42,726 nucleotides of DNA from Temnopleurus reevesii (lineage: Eukaryota; Echinodermata; Echinoidea; Temnopleuroida; Temnopleuridae): the NCBI GenBank assembly GCA_036244855.1, contig BQKZ01000843.1, forward strand, positions 66,532 through 109,257. The letters run 5' to 3'. The stretch's first letter is position 1, and every line of letters begins with the position of its first letter. The notes under the pieces were generated by a model. It was not told the DNA's origin and searched no databases. It was given only the letters and a program-made list of their open reading frames with translations. The translations under genes were made by a program, and so were the position numbers. Shown here one piece after another: positions 1 through 12,657 of the stretch.

Positions 1-824
1 CCCCCCCCCCCCCCGGCTGTGAGATGGGTCCAAATAACCCGGCTCTATTAGGGTTAACTCTAATTAATAGAGCAACAGGTAATCATTATTTGATCAACAT
101 GAACGTGTTGAATGATCGATAATGCTTTTAGCGATGAGTAAACAGAGGAAATTGTTTGAGGAAAAGCAAACGCATACAATGTATGATCAATAATGTAGTT
201 ATTCTGCCAGATGGTCATTCCCAGTGTGGAGTCCTACTCAGTGTGAATCTCTTCCTGAAGTAAATGATTGCCAGACATCTTATTAAACCCTTGAATTTCT
301 GATTTAAATGAATAGTAGCATCACTTGACTTCGGGGGGAAAAATACTTTTTTTTTTTAATCAATGGGGGCTATTTCTACATTTTACTCTTGAAAAATAGC
401 CCTCTAGATACATTTTGCAACGTTTACTATTTTCAAGCTCAGGGGGTGGGGGATTCTTTCTAAAGTTTAATGGAGTAATCGCCCTTTACCCCCATGTATT
501 TTTTGCACTGCTTGACTGCAACATTTCCTCTTGCAGTATTTGATCATGTATGGAAAACAAAGAAAGTAAAAAGATAAAAGATAGAGGACATTTTCTTATG
601 AAAAATTCTCGTACGTAAACTTGACGACTTTTGTTTAGATAATATTAACCCATAGGAAAGTTGGATTAAATTTAAAACCTAGGATTGAGCTAATAGGTTA
701 GTTACTTATTTTTTAAATGTATTTTAATCTTTTATTCATGAAGTTATTTTATTCGTTCAATGATAAACCTATATTTTGCAATTACAATGTAATCATTTCC
801 TTCTGTAATTATTTCCCTCTCCAG

Positions 825-1247
825 CTTTATACTTGCCATCTTCTTCAAGATTCAGTCCAGTCGACGAAGAATCGTCCAATCAGCAAGCAGCAACCACATA
901 GATGCAGAGGCCGCCAACAGACTCACAGCAAACCATGTTACAAGCAATCATGTAACATCTAATCATGTGACAGCCAATCATGGTACAGACAATCATGTAT
1001 CAACCAACCAGGATACAGCTATTATGACAGCCGATACGGAGATAGCAAACCATGTAACAGCCAATAAGAAGACAGCAAACCATGTAACACCCAATAAGGA
1101 GACAGCTAATCATGTAACGGCCAATCATGTTTCGCCTACCCCTCGCAAGACTAAGGAGGAGCCCCATTGGGTGGATACAGCGTATAAATGCACAAGTTGT
1201 TTGGCTAGATATGGATTGGTCATGCTTTATGTATACTTGTGTGATAG
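825..1247 (+). CDS. CASD1: CASD1 exon A: first TM segment, pentapeptide linker, second TM segment
   Basis: The acceptor is the AG at 823-824 after a pyrimidine-rich stretch; the first base completes a split codon. The product opens with a hydrophobic segment ([10 protein letters not shown]) followed by a basic stretch (SSRRR), as expected for the end of the TM helix that follows the SGNH domain. Next come about fourteen pentads of the [10 protein letters not shown] type (925-1134), then a linker ([19 protein letters not shown]) and a second hydrophobic segment ending [10 protein letters not shown], which matches the conserved YLCDR of CASD1. The donor is AG|gtaaga at 1248, phase 2. An in-frame stop at 790-792 lies in the upstream intron, so the acceptor is constrained. 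Confidence 0.85.
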
Positions 1248-4200
1248 GTAAGAAACTATCATAGTTCATATTGGATTAGTTTCCATGGGGATGCTGCTCA
1301 AAATCAACTGCAAATCAACTGCAACTTTGCGAATTGTAACACGCATTTTTATTCGCGCACGGTATGCGCATTTAACAAGACGCGCATGAAACAATGATTT
1401 TGATTGGCGCGTTCCGATCAATTGCAACTTGCGATCAATTGCAACTTTTGAGCAACACCCCACATGTCTGTTAAACCTGAAAGCTTGTAGTCACAAAATC
1501 TCTTAATTTTTTTCTGTATGTGTTAGTGCTAGGTTGAAAGACATAATCGTCCCAAATGGTACAAGTTATTCTTAATTGTGGAGGCCTCTAGAGATGAAAT
1601 TTGGCAAGAGAGTTTCAGATATTGGCAATGTGAAAGCAATATTGATCTACCCAGTCAATCATGAAAACCACAGCTTAAAAACGAAGTATCAATATTTTAA
1701 AATCGAAAGCATTTTGTGATCTTGCAAGAGTATTGGGGTGTTGCCCAAAATCAACTGCAAATCAACTATAACTTTGCCAATTTTAGCCCGCATTGCCATT
1801 CGCGCACGGTATGCGCATTTCACAAGACGCGCACGAAGCAATGATTTCGATTGGCGCGTTCTGATCAACTGCAACCTGCGATCAATTCCAACTTTGGAAC
1901 AACACCCTCTATAAATGTTATAGTTCAATTGTCAATCTTTTTACCACATTTCATAAATATTCTACACTGCAAGCTCAAATAGAAGTTGATGTATTTCAAG
2001 TTTACCTGTAAATCCTATAATATGAAGGATAACAATAATTACATTTTGTATTTCCAAAAATCACTTTTATTATCGCATAGTTCCTTGTTTCTTTTCATGA
2101 TTTCAGGACGGACTTGTTTCCAAAAAGACAGAAGTATTACTCCAGCTTTTATTTTTTCTTCTCACTGTTCTTGGCCTTCATCATATCAGTCTTCCTACAT
2201 GCTGATACAAAGAAGGTATGCTTTATCTTTTGAATGTATATTTTTTAATCTCTGAAGTGTTTTTTTTTCTTTTTCATTGTGTCAATATAGTGAAAGACGT
2301 TTTGACAATACTTCATGAAGAAAAATTAATGCAGTGGAAGGCAAAACTAGAAGACATATACAATCAATATCCAAAGTTTTTAAGGAATAATTGTGTGTCA
2401 TTCTAACTGAAATATGATGTTGGGATACCAAGTGCATCAATATAGGGAATTGTTACTATTCTACTGTATGTATGCATAAGACTATACTCTATAATTTATT
2501 ATCACATTGTGTGTTTTTTATAGGCCAAAGAGTTGTAGAGTTGTACAGAAGAATGAAGTATTTCATGGAAATGTGTACTAAATACCCTTGCTCATGTTCC
2601 CAATTAGACCATTTAATTTTTTTTTAAGTACAAAGAATTCACACTTAAAGTTATTTCTTTCATGAAATATCATTTAGACTAGCAGTTAAAGGGGTACTAT
2701 TAGGAAAATACAAGTTGATCTATATTGATGTATTATACCATTATCAATACCCTTTTCACTGAAAGAGAGTCCAAATGTGTTTCATATATTTTATAATATT
2801 TTTGTTCATTTTTATGTTGGCTTAGTTGGCAACGCCCCTAAAAATTTCTTTCAAATGTCAATCATGTTGTGACATCACAAGAGTCAAGTTTGTTCACCTT
2901 TCTAAATCATGTTTCAGAGCTGGTTCTGTAAATAACAAAAGGAAATATGTAGATCAATGCAGGGATTTCAATTCAGGTGATTGCCCATGAAAGAGAATTT
3001 GAATGCGCAATCACCTGAATTGAAATACCTACATTGATCCACATATTTCCTTTTGTTATTTACAGAACCAGCTCTGAAACATGATCTAGAAAGGTGAACA
3101 AACTTGACTCTTGTGATGTCACAACAGGATTGACATTTGAAATAAATTTTAAGCCAACATAAAAATGAAGAAAAAATATTATAGAATATATGAAACACAT
3201 TTGGGCCCTCTTTCACTGAAAAGGGTATTGATAATGGTATAATACATCAATACAGATCAACTTGTATTTTCATAATAGTGGACCTTTAAAGAGAATCTCA
3301 AGGCCAACTAGCCAGCCAGCACCCTGATTTTGTCACTGTGAGCAGACAGGACAAAGGATTTTGCACAGATTAAACAACTTCACTCAGGCATTCATAATAC
3401 AAGTAGCTCGATAGACACAAAATAAATTACCCTCCCTATTCATTGTGGGACGCATGTTTGACATATTTGCGCAGAATAAGAGGGAGTGAAATTTCATTTG
3501 TGTGTATCAGCCATTGTGAATGCTTCAACAAAGTTAGTTTGTCCAAAAGCCTTTGTCCCTTCTGCTCATGGTGTAAATGTCTCAACCATTGATGCACAGC
3601 ATTCACTGCCTGAGACCATGTACTATTAAAGGTCATCCATTTTCTAAATCGGCCCTCATGAGTATTATTCACAATAGAAGTAGAGGTTGAAGAGCAAACT
3701 GAATCTAGTCAATATAAAAACAGTTTTGTTTACATCCATTTCTCTTTCTCTCTCTCTCTCTCTTTTATTCAGCCGACCATATTGAATCTTGACCAAACAA
3801 AGGAGTGGAAAGGCTGGATGCAGCTCTGTATATTGATCTACCATTATCTGGGTGCAAGCAAGGTTATTAAACTTTTATGATCTTGTTACTACGTCAGTTA
3901 TGCATGCTACTTTCAAAATTGAATCAACTTGTAATGGAGCAGCTTATCCTGTTGAGTTTTATGCTTGAGCAAAACCCATCAGGGTAAACAATGTTCCTTT
4001 TTTCAATCAATAAAGTCTCAATAGATATGACAAGTATACGTTTATACATGTGAAAAATCAGAGGGTTTCTTGTGATATTTTATCAAGATTGTAGATAAGA
4101 GCTTTTCATACAGAATATGAATGCGAAGTGTATTGCCACTCCATATTTTTGTCCTTATACAATGAGATTTTATATGAATGTTGATGTTGTGCATTTTACA

Positions 4201-7200
4201 TTTAACGGTACTATTCCTAATTAAATTTTCCAATAAAGTACCCCTTGTAGGCATATCTATTGAATATTTCTTTGTCAATCTAGAAGACTTTCACACAAGT
4301 TTGATTATGTAATCATGAATCATTATGGGTGAACATGAATTGGAGATAACATTTTGAACCTTATCATTTCTCACCCCTGTGGTCTTGTGGTCATGATATT
4401 AAACATTCTGAGATTGTGGATTTGAATCACAGCTTCGGTGCACCTTACGACAGAATACTGTGTGTAAACGCTGTTTGATCAACGTAACAACAATGTCTGA
4501 CGTTAAGATTTTGTTATTTAAAAAAATGATCAAATTAAAGCCACATTCAGATTGATGAAAAAACAAAAAATAATGCAAAAAAGAAGGAGATTATACAGGC
4601 ACTAGAGAGATGAATGAAGCGTTCATTGTCGCTTTATTACTGCACAATGTGCTTATATAGGTGATGTTTTTAATTTATCTTTTTATAAGCATTAAACGTT
4701 GATATTGCAGCCTAATATTTTCACAGCATAGTTTATGTACACCATTAACTATTATTTAAATAGAATTTAGAATCTGGCTGTTTATATTTTTAAAATAAAA
4801 AAACAATGTTGAATAATTTCTATAAAATATCTTCATTTATTTCTGATCAAATTACCAGGTGGTTCCTATCTACATGCATCTTCGCCTCATGGTAGCATCA
4901 TACCTCTTCATGACGGCTTATGGTCAGTTCTGTGCATCATGGGATAAAAACAAGTTTGGCCTTGCAAGAGTGTGTAATGTAAGTGTCCTATTGTTATTTT
5001 ATAATTATGATAATAGCAATGGAAGAGGCTGAAAGCGCCATGGTGTAGTGGTTAAGAATCTTGCCTATCAACCAGAGGATCGTAGGTCCAAATCTCATCC
5101 ATAATGTTAGTTTTGGTAAGAAATTCCTCCACATTGTGGTGCACTCAATCCAGGTGACGTGAATGGGTACCTGGCAGGAATATTTATTCCTTGAAATTCC
5201 ATGTGCGCTGGTGTATGCTAGGATACAACAAGGGTAATTACAATGCTGAAGCACATTCCGCAGTCTGTGGAGTGGATACGCACTTTATTGATAGCATATA
5301 TTATTATTATTAGCATTTGAAAAAATATATGCTATTAATCACATAAATATAGCAATGATTTTGATCAATATTAGGGCAATTATTCTTGTATAGGAGGGTT
5401 TTGATTCGAATCTCAACTACATCCTACAAGGCATTCAATAATGATTAAAGTTGTGGAAATCTGGCATTCTCAAAGCTACTGGGCTGGCAGTTAAGCTAGA
5501 AAAAGCAATATCCAATAACATCTTTTTGATTGTGAGTTGAGTCGGTCGAAATTTATTTCATTTTTATATACTTCATTTACTTGTTTCTTTGATTTCTCTA
5601 GGTGATATTTCGTATGAATCTGATGGTGTTCTTCCTGTGCTTAGTAATGGATAGACAGTATCAGCTCTACTACTTTGTTCCTCTCGTCAGCTTCTGGTTT
5701 CTTGTCATCTATACCACCATGGCCGTCTTTCCTAGAGTTACTAGACAATCAGCTCAAGGTATGGTACTCATATTTTAAATGAATTTCATCATATATTACT
5801 TGTCATGTCGAAAGAAGGTAGAAGTTGCTTATCTGAAGACAGAGAAAATGTGGTAAGGGAAAAGGAACTTCAAATTTTGAACATAAGAATCTTTTGATTT
5901 TTTGAATCTCTTATGTTTCAGTTGATTTTTCGCTTACAGCTTACAGAACAAGGAAAACCCATTCTAATTCATTTGAGCAACAGTTTCTATGACTTCCTCA
6001 GACAATGAAACATGCATTTGCTACCGAAAATACATCAATTGCGTTGAAATGGAAAAAGACCATTTATCGAGAACTACCTTTTATGTAACCCCTATGTTCT
6101 TTTTAAGTCCAATTTCTCACTCAGAACTTTGCATATGAGGTTGATCAATATCTCCAATTAAAAAAATCTTTTTATATTAAGAATTTAAGAAGATAAGATC
6201 ACACATACAGTAAAATTCCAACTCCTATCTGATTTCGATGTGACTGATCACATATTTAATAATGATAGTAAATAGGGTATTTATAATACACTTGCGAGTG
6301 CTGTGCAAGAAATCTGTTTTATTTCGCAACTCTGTAATATAACCTATTTGCCTACTACAAGTGTGCATGATTATGTTCATTGTGACAAAGGCAATTGATG
6401 CTTGTTGTGTAATACAATGAAGTGATGTCTTTTCTAAAATATTTTCAGATTTATATGATTGTATAATATAATAATTGGTGCATGTTTTATTGTTGCACCA
6501 GTACTGGACTTAATGAATCCCAAATACCGTAACCTAATTATCCCTTCTGCATATTATCCGGTGTAAAGCGTGATAGACCATGCGCTATTTTTTAAACGTA
6601 CAATGTATATACACTTGAGAATATATCTTGGATCTTGATAAGAAAAGAGTGGTATTTTTTTTATTCACATGGTAGTGAAATGATTTTAAAATCTACGTTC
6701 AGGAATGAAGAAAGTGTTTCAGATGCTTATATTTTCATATTTTCTTCTTACAGATAATCCAAGACACTATATCTTCATGACAGCTAAGCTTGCCATTCTG
6801 GTTGTCATTATAGCTTGCCTATCATTTTCACAGGTAAGCCTAAAAATGTGTTCACATTATATCTGTGTTTCCATTCTTAAATATTTCAAACATTGAGCCA
6901 GTTTTGTCTTATTATAATGTTTTCAAACATGCCAAATCTGATTTCAGAAATAATTTTCAAATCACACATGCATTTAGCAAATCGCATTAATTTAGATTAG
7001 TTTAGGTCATTGCAATTATTGAACAATTGTCCTTAAAATACAGTTTAGAGGATGCCAGAGGATGGTCATTTGTTATACAGTGAAGTTTGGTCAACATGTA
7101 ATTTGTGATTACCCTCCCATAAATTATTTAAAATATTAAAGCCAGTGGAAATCAAATATTTGTGCATCCCTCGCCTGAATGAACCAATCAAGTATCTTGT

Positions 7201-7578
7201 GTCATGTATCCTCTATTACCACAAGGATTGTGACCACACTACAGTGTAGTTTATAAAGAGGATCCGTGGTCATACTTGTAAAATATGATATATGGTCACT
7301 CCCTTGCCAAGAGAATATAAGGTCAAGCTACTCAAACCACGATGATGAGCTCATTATCTTTGTTTCTTGCTTGTGACAGGTAACTTTTAATCTAATGTTT
7401 GAGTGGTGGCCATTCAATCAACTCTTCTGCTGGCCAGGAACATCAATCTACGAGTGGTGGTTCAGGTGGAACTTGGATAAATATGTGAGTATTCTGACGA
7501 TGATGATGATGATGAGGATGATGATGATGACGATGTTGTTGATGATGATGATGATGATGATGGTGATGGTGGTGATGG

Positions 7579-7621
<43 letters not shown>

Positions 7622-7699
7622 AATGATGACGATGTTGCTGATGATAATAATGATGATGAAGATGATGATGATAGTGATGAAGATGATGATAGTGATGAA

Positions 7700-7730
<31 letters not shown>

Positions 7731-7800
7731 TTGATGATGATGATGATATTGATGATGATGATAATGATTATGATGATAACGGTGATGGTGCTGATGATGG

Positions 7801-7838
<38 letters not shown>

Positions 7839-10800
7839 GTGGTGATGACAATGATGATAGTGGTGATGATGATGACGATGGTGATGACGATGATGATGAT
7901 GATGATGATGATGATGGTGGTGATGGTGATGAGGTTGGTGATAATGATGATGATGTTGTTGTTGATGATGATGATGATGATTATGATAATGGTGATGGTG
8001 ATGGTAAAAAAAGGTAAAAATATTTCTATCAACAAGTTTTTATCAATGATCAATTTGATCATCTTAAGCATTGATGATGGATTGATAACTGTGAATTCAT
8101 CTGTTATTTGTTCTGAATTATTCTCTGCTCTATGTCTTTAATCCTAGATTATCCCTTATGGAATGTTGTTTGGATTCCTCCTCCTTGCCTTGAAATCATC
8201 CAAATGGTTGGATGACAGTCATAACGGAGACCTCTTCTCACCAATCAAAACTATTCTGATTAATATTCTGGCAGCTATCGCCTTTCTTGTAAGTTACTAT
8301 ACATTTTGTCAATTTGATTCTCGGAGTATTGATATTATTGATGTCTGAGTGTGCCTAATGATTCTATGAAATTAATTACTCAAGCAGAACTGAAACTAGA
8401 GATTAAAAATATCTTACAAAGCAAAAGAAAAACCTTCATATCCAACCTTTCAAAACTTATAATCATGGCTTCCTAGGTCATTTCAATATTACTTATATTG
8501 ATATTTCATTCTTAAAGCTCCACATATAGGTGTTATGTACATTTAAAGACACTGAATCATTGTCTTTGTGCAATTAAAGAAAATTGAATATGTCTGCCCT
8601 ATATCTAATTATGTTTTGAGAGATTAAAAACCATCAAATTATACAAGAACAAAAAATGTAACCCATGCACTATCAAGATTACTATGAAAATTGAATTAAA
8701 CATCTGAAGACTTGTTATTGCAGTACAATGTGCCTATGGAGGTAACATTTTGCATTTCGCTTCTTTAGAAGCACTAAAAGTTGATATTGAAATGTTATTT
8801 TGTCACTGCTTAAAAATAGAATACTTCTTTTGCAGCTTAAAATTTTACTTTCCAAGATTGTTGTGTTATGTTGAAGAGTACTAAATGTTAGAACTTATCA
8901 CCTAAAATTTGACTTTCCAAGATTGTTGTGTTATGTTGAAGAGTACTAAATGTTAGAACTTATCACCAATCAATTAAGCACAAAGATTGGTCATGATAGG
9001 CGCGTTCATAGTTATTCCAATAATAGTTGTTCTATTCGGGCCTCGAATTAATGGACGGTGCGTTCAAAATTCAAAACAGCCGTTGACCCCTTGTTGACCA
9101 ATAGCGCAAGAGTCTCTCTCAGTGCGTATTCCGCATGGTGTGGCAGTGTATTGAAGTGCGCACTGTATGTGCTCTTACAATGTTTTGTGTGTGTGTGTGG
9201 TACCGTAATACGCTAGGAGTATCGCGATACCGTTGGTGTCAAGATGAATTATTATAGAATAGATTTTTATTTGAATTAAATATTCTGGACTACATTCGTC
9301 CAAAATACTTCATAGAGATTATTATTTTGGCATATCTGAGGTACACAACAAGTTGTAAGCATAACTGTAATAGGTGCAAATGTAGTTTTCTACCTATTAC
9401 ATGCACCATCAACTATTCAGATGAAAGTAAATATCTGGCAGTTGAAATTTTTCAATGAACACAATGTTCCTACCACTTTTCATTAAGTTTCAATTTTGTT
9501 ATGAATATATTTTCCAGATGTATAGCATCCATTTATCCCAGTGTTCAAGCAAGCCAACCTGTAATGCTGTTCATAGTTATATCAGCTTTATTCCAGTAAG
9601 TATTGTTCATCCTTTGATTTTGCAATTTCCCACCATAAATGTGTGATATGATAGGAGCAATTTAGTTTTTATATGTATATATATTACCAGATGTCGACCT
9701 TCCAAGATTGAGAGGCAAAAAATTATGTGCGTTACACGATAATGAAAATTGCTGTTGCCATCCGGAGGGTGTTTCATCAATATTTGTCGCAGAAACGATC
9801 AGTTAGCGCTGATAAATTCCTTGATTGTGAATGGATGAAAAGCACTTTCGCTGACAGATGCTATGGGAACTGTCGGAAAATGACTCCTTGTCGCTGCGAC
9901 AAATCTTGATGAAACACCACCCTTGTGTCCATTCGATGTGGTCAGTTTACCTTGAAATAACAACAAATTGGACCCTTCCTATTTTTGTTATAGCTGAGTT
10001 GCCTGTATTATCATAGACCTACCATCTCTGAGCACTAATCTTTAAGCATTTAGGAGTGAATTGTTTTCAAAGAAAGCTTGTTAATGATTTAATTTATGTT
10101 GCAAAAATAACCTCATGACTACCTTGTCAACCATTGGTTGACAATTAGGAGCATGAAATTATAATTTCATCAAAAGGAAATATAATATCAATATCAAGAA
10201 ATAGGGATGAGCATAGCATTGATGTTTTTAAGAGTTACCATAGTTTCCTGCAATGAATATTACTCTGTTAACTGTAGAACGCTTTTGTCTTCCATTGTAT
10301 CAATCAGGTTACTGCATTTATTATTTTACGGAACACAAGTGGATTTCTGAGAAGGAAATACAGTGTGTTTGCAGCATGGTTTGGAGAGATCTCATTAGAG
10401 GTAGGTGGATAAAGCAGCAATACCCTGATCCCTAATCCCATGGGGGGGGGGGGGGGNTGGTTGGATGACAGTCATAACGGAGACCTCTTCTCACCAATCA
10501 AAACTATTCTGATTAATATTCTGGCAGCTATCGCCTTTCTTGTAAGTTACTACACATTTTGTGAATTTGATTCACAGAGTATTTATATCATCAATGATTG
10601 AGTGTGCCTAATGATTTAATGAAATTAATGACTGTTGGAAACTGAAACTGGTGTTAAAGATAATCTTACCATACACTATAAACACTTTGTTTTCAACCTT
10701 TCAAAACTTAGAATTATGGCTTACTAGATCATATCAATATTATATTCATATTTCATTCCTGGTAAGCTCCATGTAAAGGTGTAATGTACATTTAAAGACA

Positions 10801-12528
10801 CTGCAGAGACACTGTGAAATATTGTCTTTGTGTAATTTGAAAAATTCTCAAATCATGTTGTGTGCCCTATATCTAATGATATTTAGATACAACATGTGGA
10901 TGAAAAATCATGAAAGAATGTAAGAATAAAGAATGTTACCTATGCGCTGTCAAGATAAAGGTTGAATTAGGCCTCCATAGGACTCGTAATTCCAGTATAA
11001 TGTGCCTTTGAAGGTAACATCTTACATTTAAGTTCTTTAGAAACAGCAAATGTTTGATATGGAAGTTTTATATTTTCACTGCTTAAATTACATGTACATC
11101 AACTATTCAGATGACAGTAAAGAGCCGGCAGTTGAGAATTCTTAATGAAAACAATATTCCTATTACTTTTCATAAAGTTTCTACTTTAATTTTGTTTCAT
11201 AAATATATTTCCAGATGTATAGCATCCATTTATACCAGTGTTCAAGCAAGCCCACCTGTAATGCTGTTCATAGTTACATCAGCTTTATACCAGTAAGTAT
11301 TTTTCACCTTTTGATTTTGCTTTTTCCTACTATAAATGTGTGATATGATCGGAGTAATTTTGTTATGATAAACCCTGAATCATGCTGATTCTGCATATAG
11401 CTGGTATCGAGCGATATCACTCGCCAATACCGACATCACCCACTTTTTTTTGGAACATCTATTTCTGGTTTACACTTTGATTACAAAGATTTACAAACCA
11501 CTTCATACCCAAGCAAATATGGAATGACATAATGACCATTTATAGCAAATACCCATGTGCCAAATAAAAGACTCTTGGCTAAAATAAATGTCCCTACTAC
11601 CTAAATTGAAGGAATTTCTTTCCTAACTCTAGGCAATAAAGCTGTATTGTCTTATGTACCAAAGTTGTCGTCTCAAGATTGGGAAGCAAAATAATTAAGT
11701 GCATTGACAATAGGAGAGCCTATATATGCTATAATGACGATTCCCATTGCCATCTAGTGTCCATACAATGGACCCCCTGAATAGTGCCAATGGTCAATGT
11801 ACCTGATAATGAAAGTGTTTAGTCCCTTCCTATTTTCGTTATCGCCAAGTTGCCTGCCTTATCAACCCTTTGAGCACTAAGCTGTAAGCATTTAGGTGCT
11901 GAATTGTTTTCAAAGAAAGCTTGGCTGTTAATTATCAAATTTATGCTGCAAAGGCAACTCCATGACTACCTCTTGGTAGGTTCATTGGTTGATAATTAGG
12001 AGCATGAACATATGTTATTATCGAAAGGAGATATGATATTTATATCGAGAAATACTGATGAGCATAGCATTAATGTTTTTACGAGTTACCAAATTTTCAT
12101 ACAATAATATTGCTTTGTTGTTGCATAAAGCTTTGACTTCTGTTGTATCATGCAGGTGACTGCGTTTATTATTTTACGGAACACAAGTGGATTTCTGAGA
12201 AGGAAATACAGTGTGTTTGCAGCATGGTTTGGAGAGATCTCATTAGAGGTAGGTGGATGAAGCAGCAGTTACCCTAATGGTAGAACTTTCTATTGTTGAT
12301 AAAAGTAGCAATAGGTTAAAAAATAGCTCAACTGAAAGTTAAACAAACAATGGATTTCAAATTTTATTCTAATCAATGACAGATTGTATCTCTATGACTT
12401 CTATAGCATTACTTTTTATGATAGTGATGGTGATGTTGATGTGATGAGAGTAATGTTGATGAATAGGACGATGTTGGTGAAGTTGATAATGATGAAGATG
12501 CTGATGGTGATTATGATCGTGATGCTGG

Positions 12529-12584
<56 letters not shown>

Positions 12585-12609
12585 TTGATTATGATGATGG
12601 TGATGATGT

Positions 12610-12657
<48 letters not shown>

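Larger units (their letters stand above)
8205..10441 (+). repeat. First copy of duplicated CASD1 block (end of exon H, exons I, J)
   Basis: Sequence from the TGGTTGGATGACAGTC of exon H to the intron after exon J recurs at 10458-12282. The exon portions are nearly identical and the introns clearly diverged, with indels. This copy carries two insertions absent from the other: about 580 bp at 8816-9400 and an inverted-repeat element at 9767-9922. The copy ends in a poly-G run and an N, which suggests a contig end. Confidence 0.85.
10458..12282 (+). repeat. Second copy of duplicated CASD1 block
   Basis: Begins at codon 20 of exon H and runs through second copies of exons I and J. Intron sequence aligns with 8205-10441 but with many substitutions and indels, and lacks both insertions of the first copy. 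Downstream it continues into the unique last intron and exon K. Confidence 0.85.

Noticed and set aside
1266..1928. Two similar short minus-strand proteins (both with CSKVxIDRxLQLI)
   Set aside because: They are translations of two copies of the same MITE, not genes.
5036..5105. tRNA gene
   Set aside because: A and B boxes are present but no complete cloverleaf; the attached body and ATT tail make it a SINE.
7498..8004. CRISPR-like or other regularly spaced array
   Set aside because: Simple trinucleotide repeat without spacers, in an animal intron.
7395..8141. 248-codon plus-strand open frame (and a 207-codon minus-strand frame)
   Set aside because: Almost all Met/Val/Leu or Ile/Thr, created by the GAT microsatellite; only its first 30 codons belong to real CASD1 exon G.
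9727..9909. 60-codon open frame [14 protein letters not shown]
   Set aside because: Overlaps the 9767-9922 MITE; absent from the other copy of the block.
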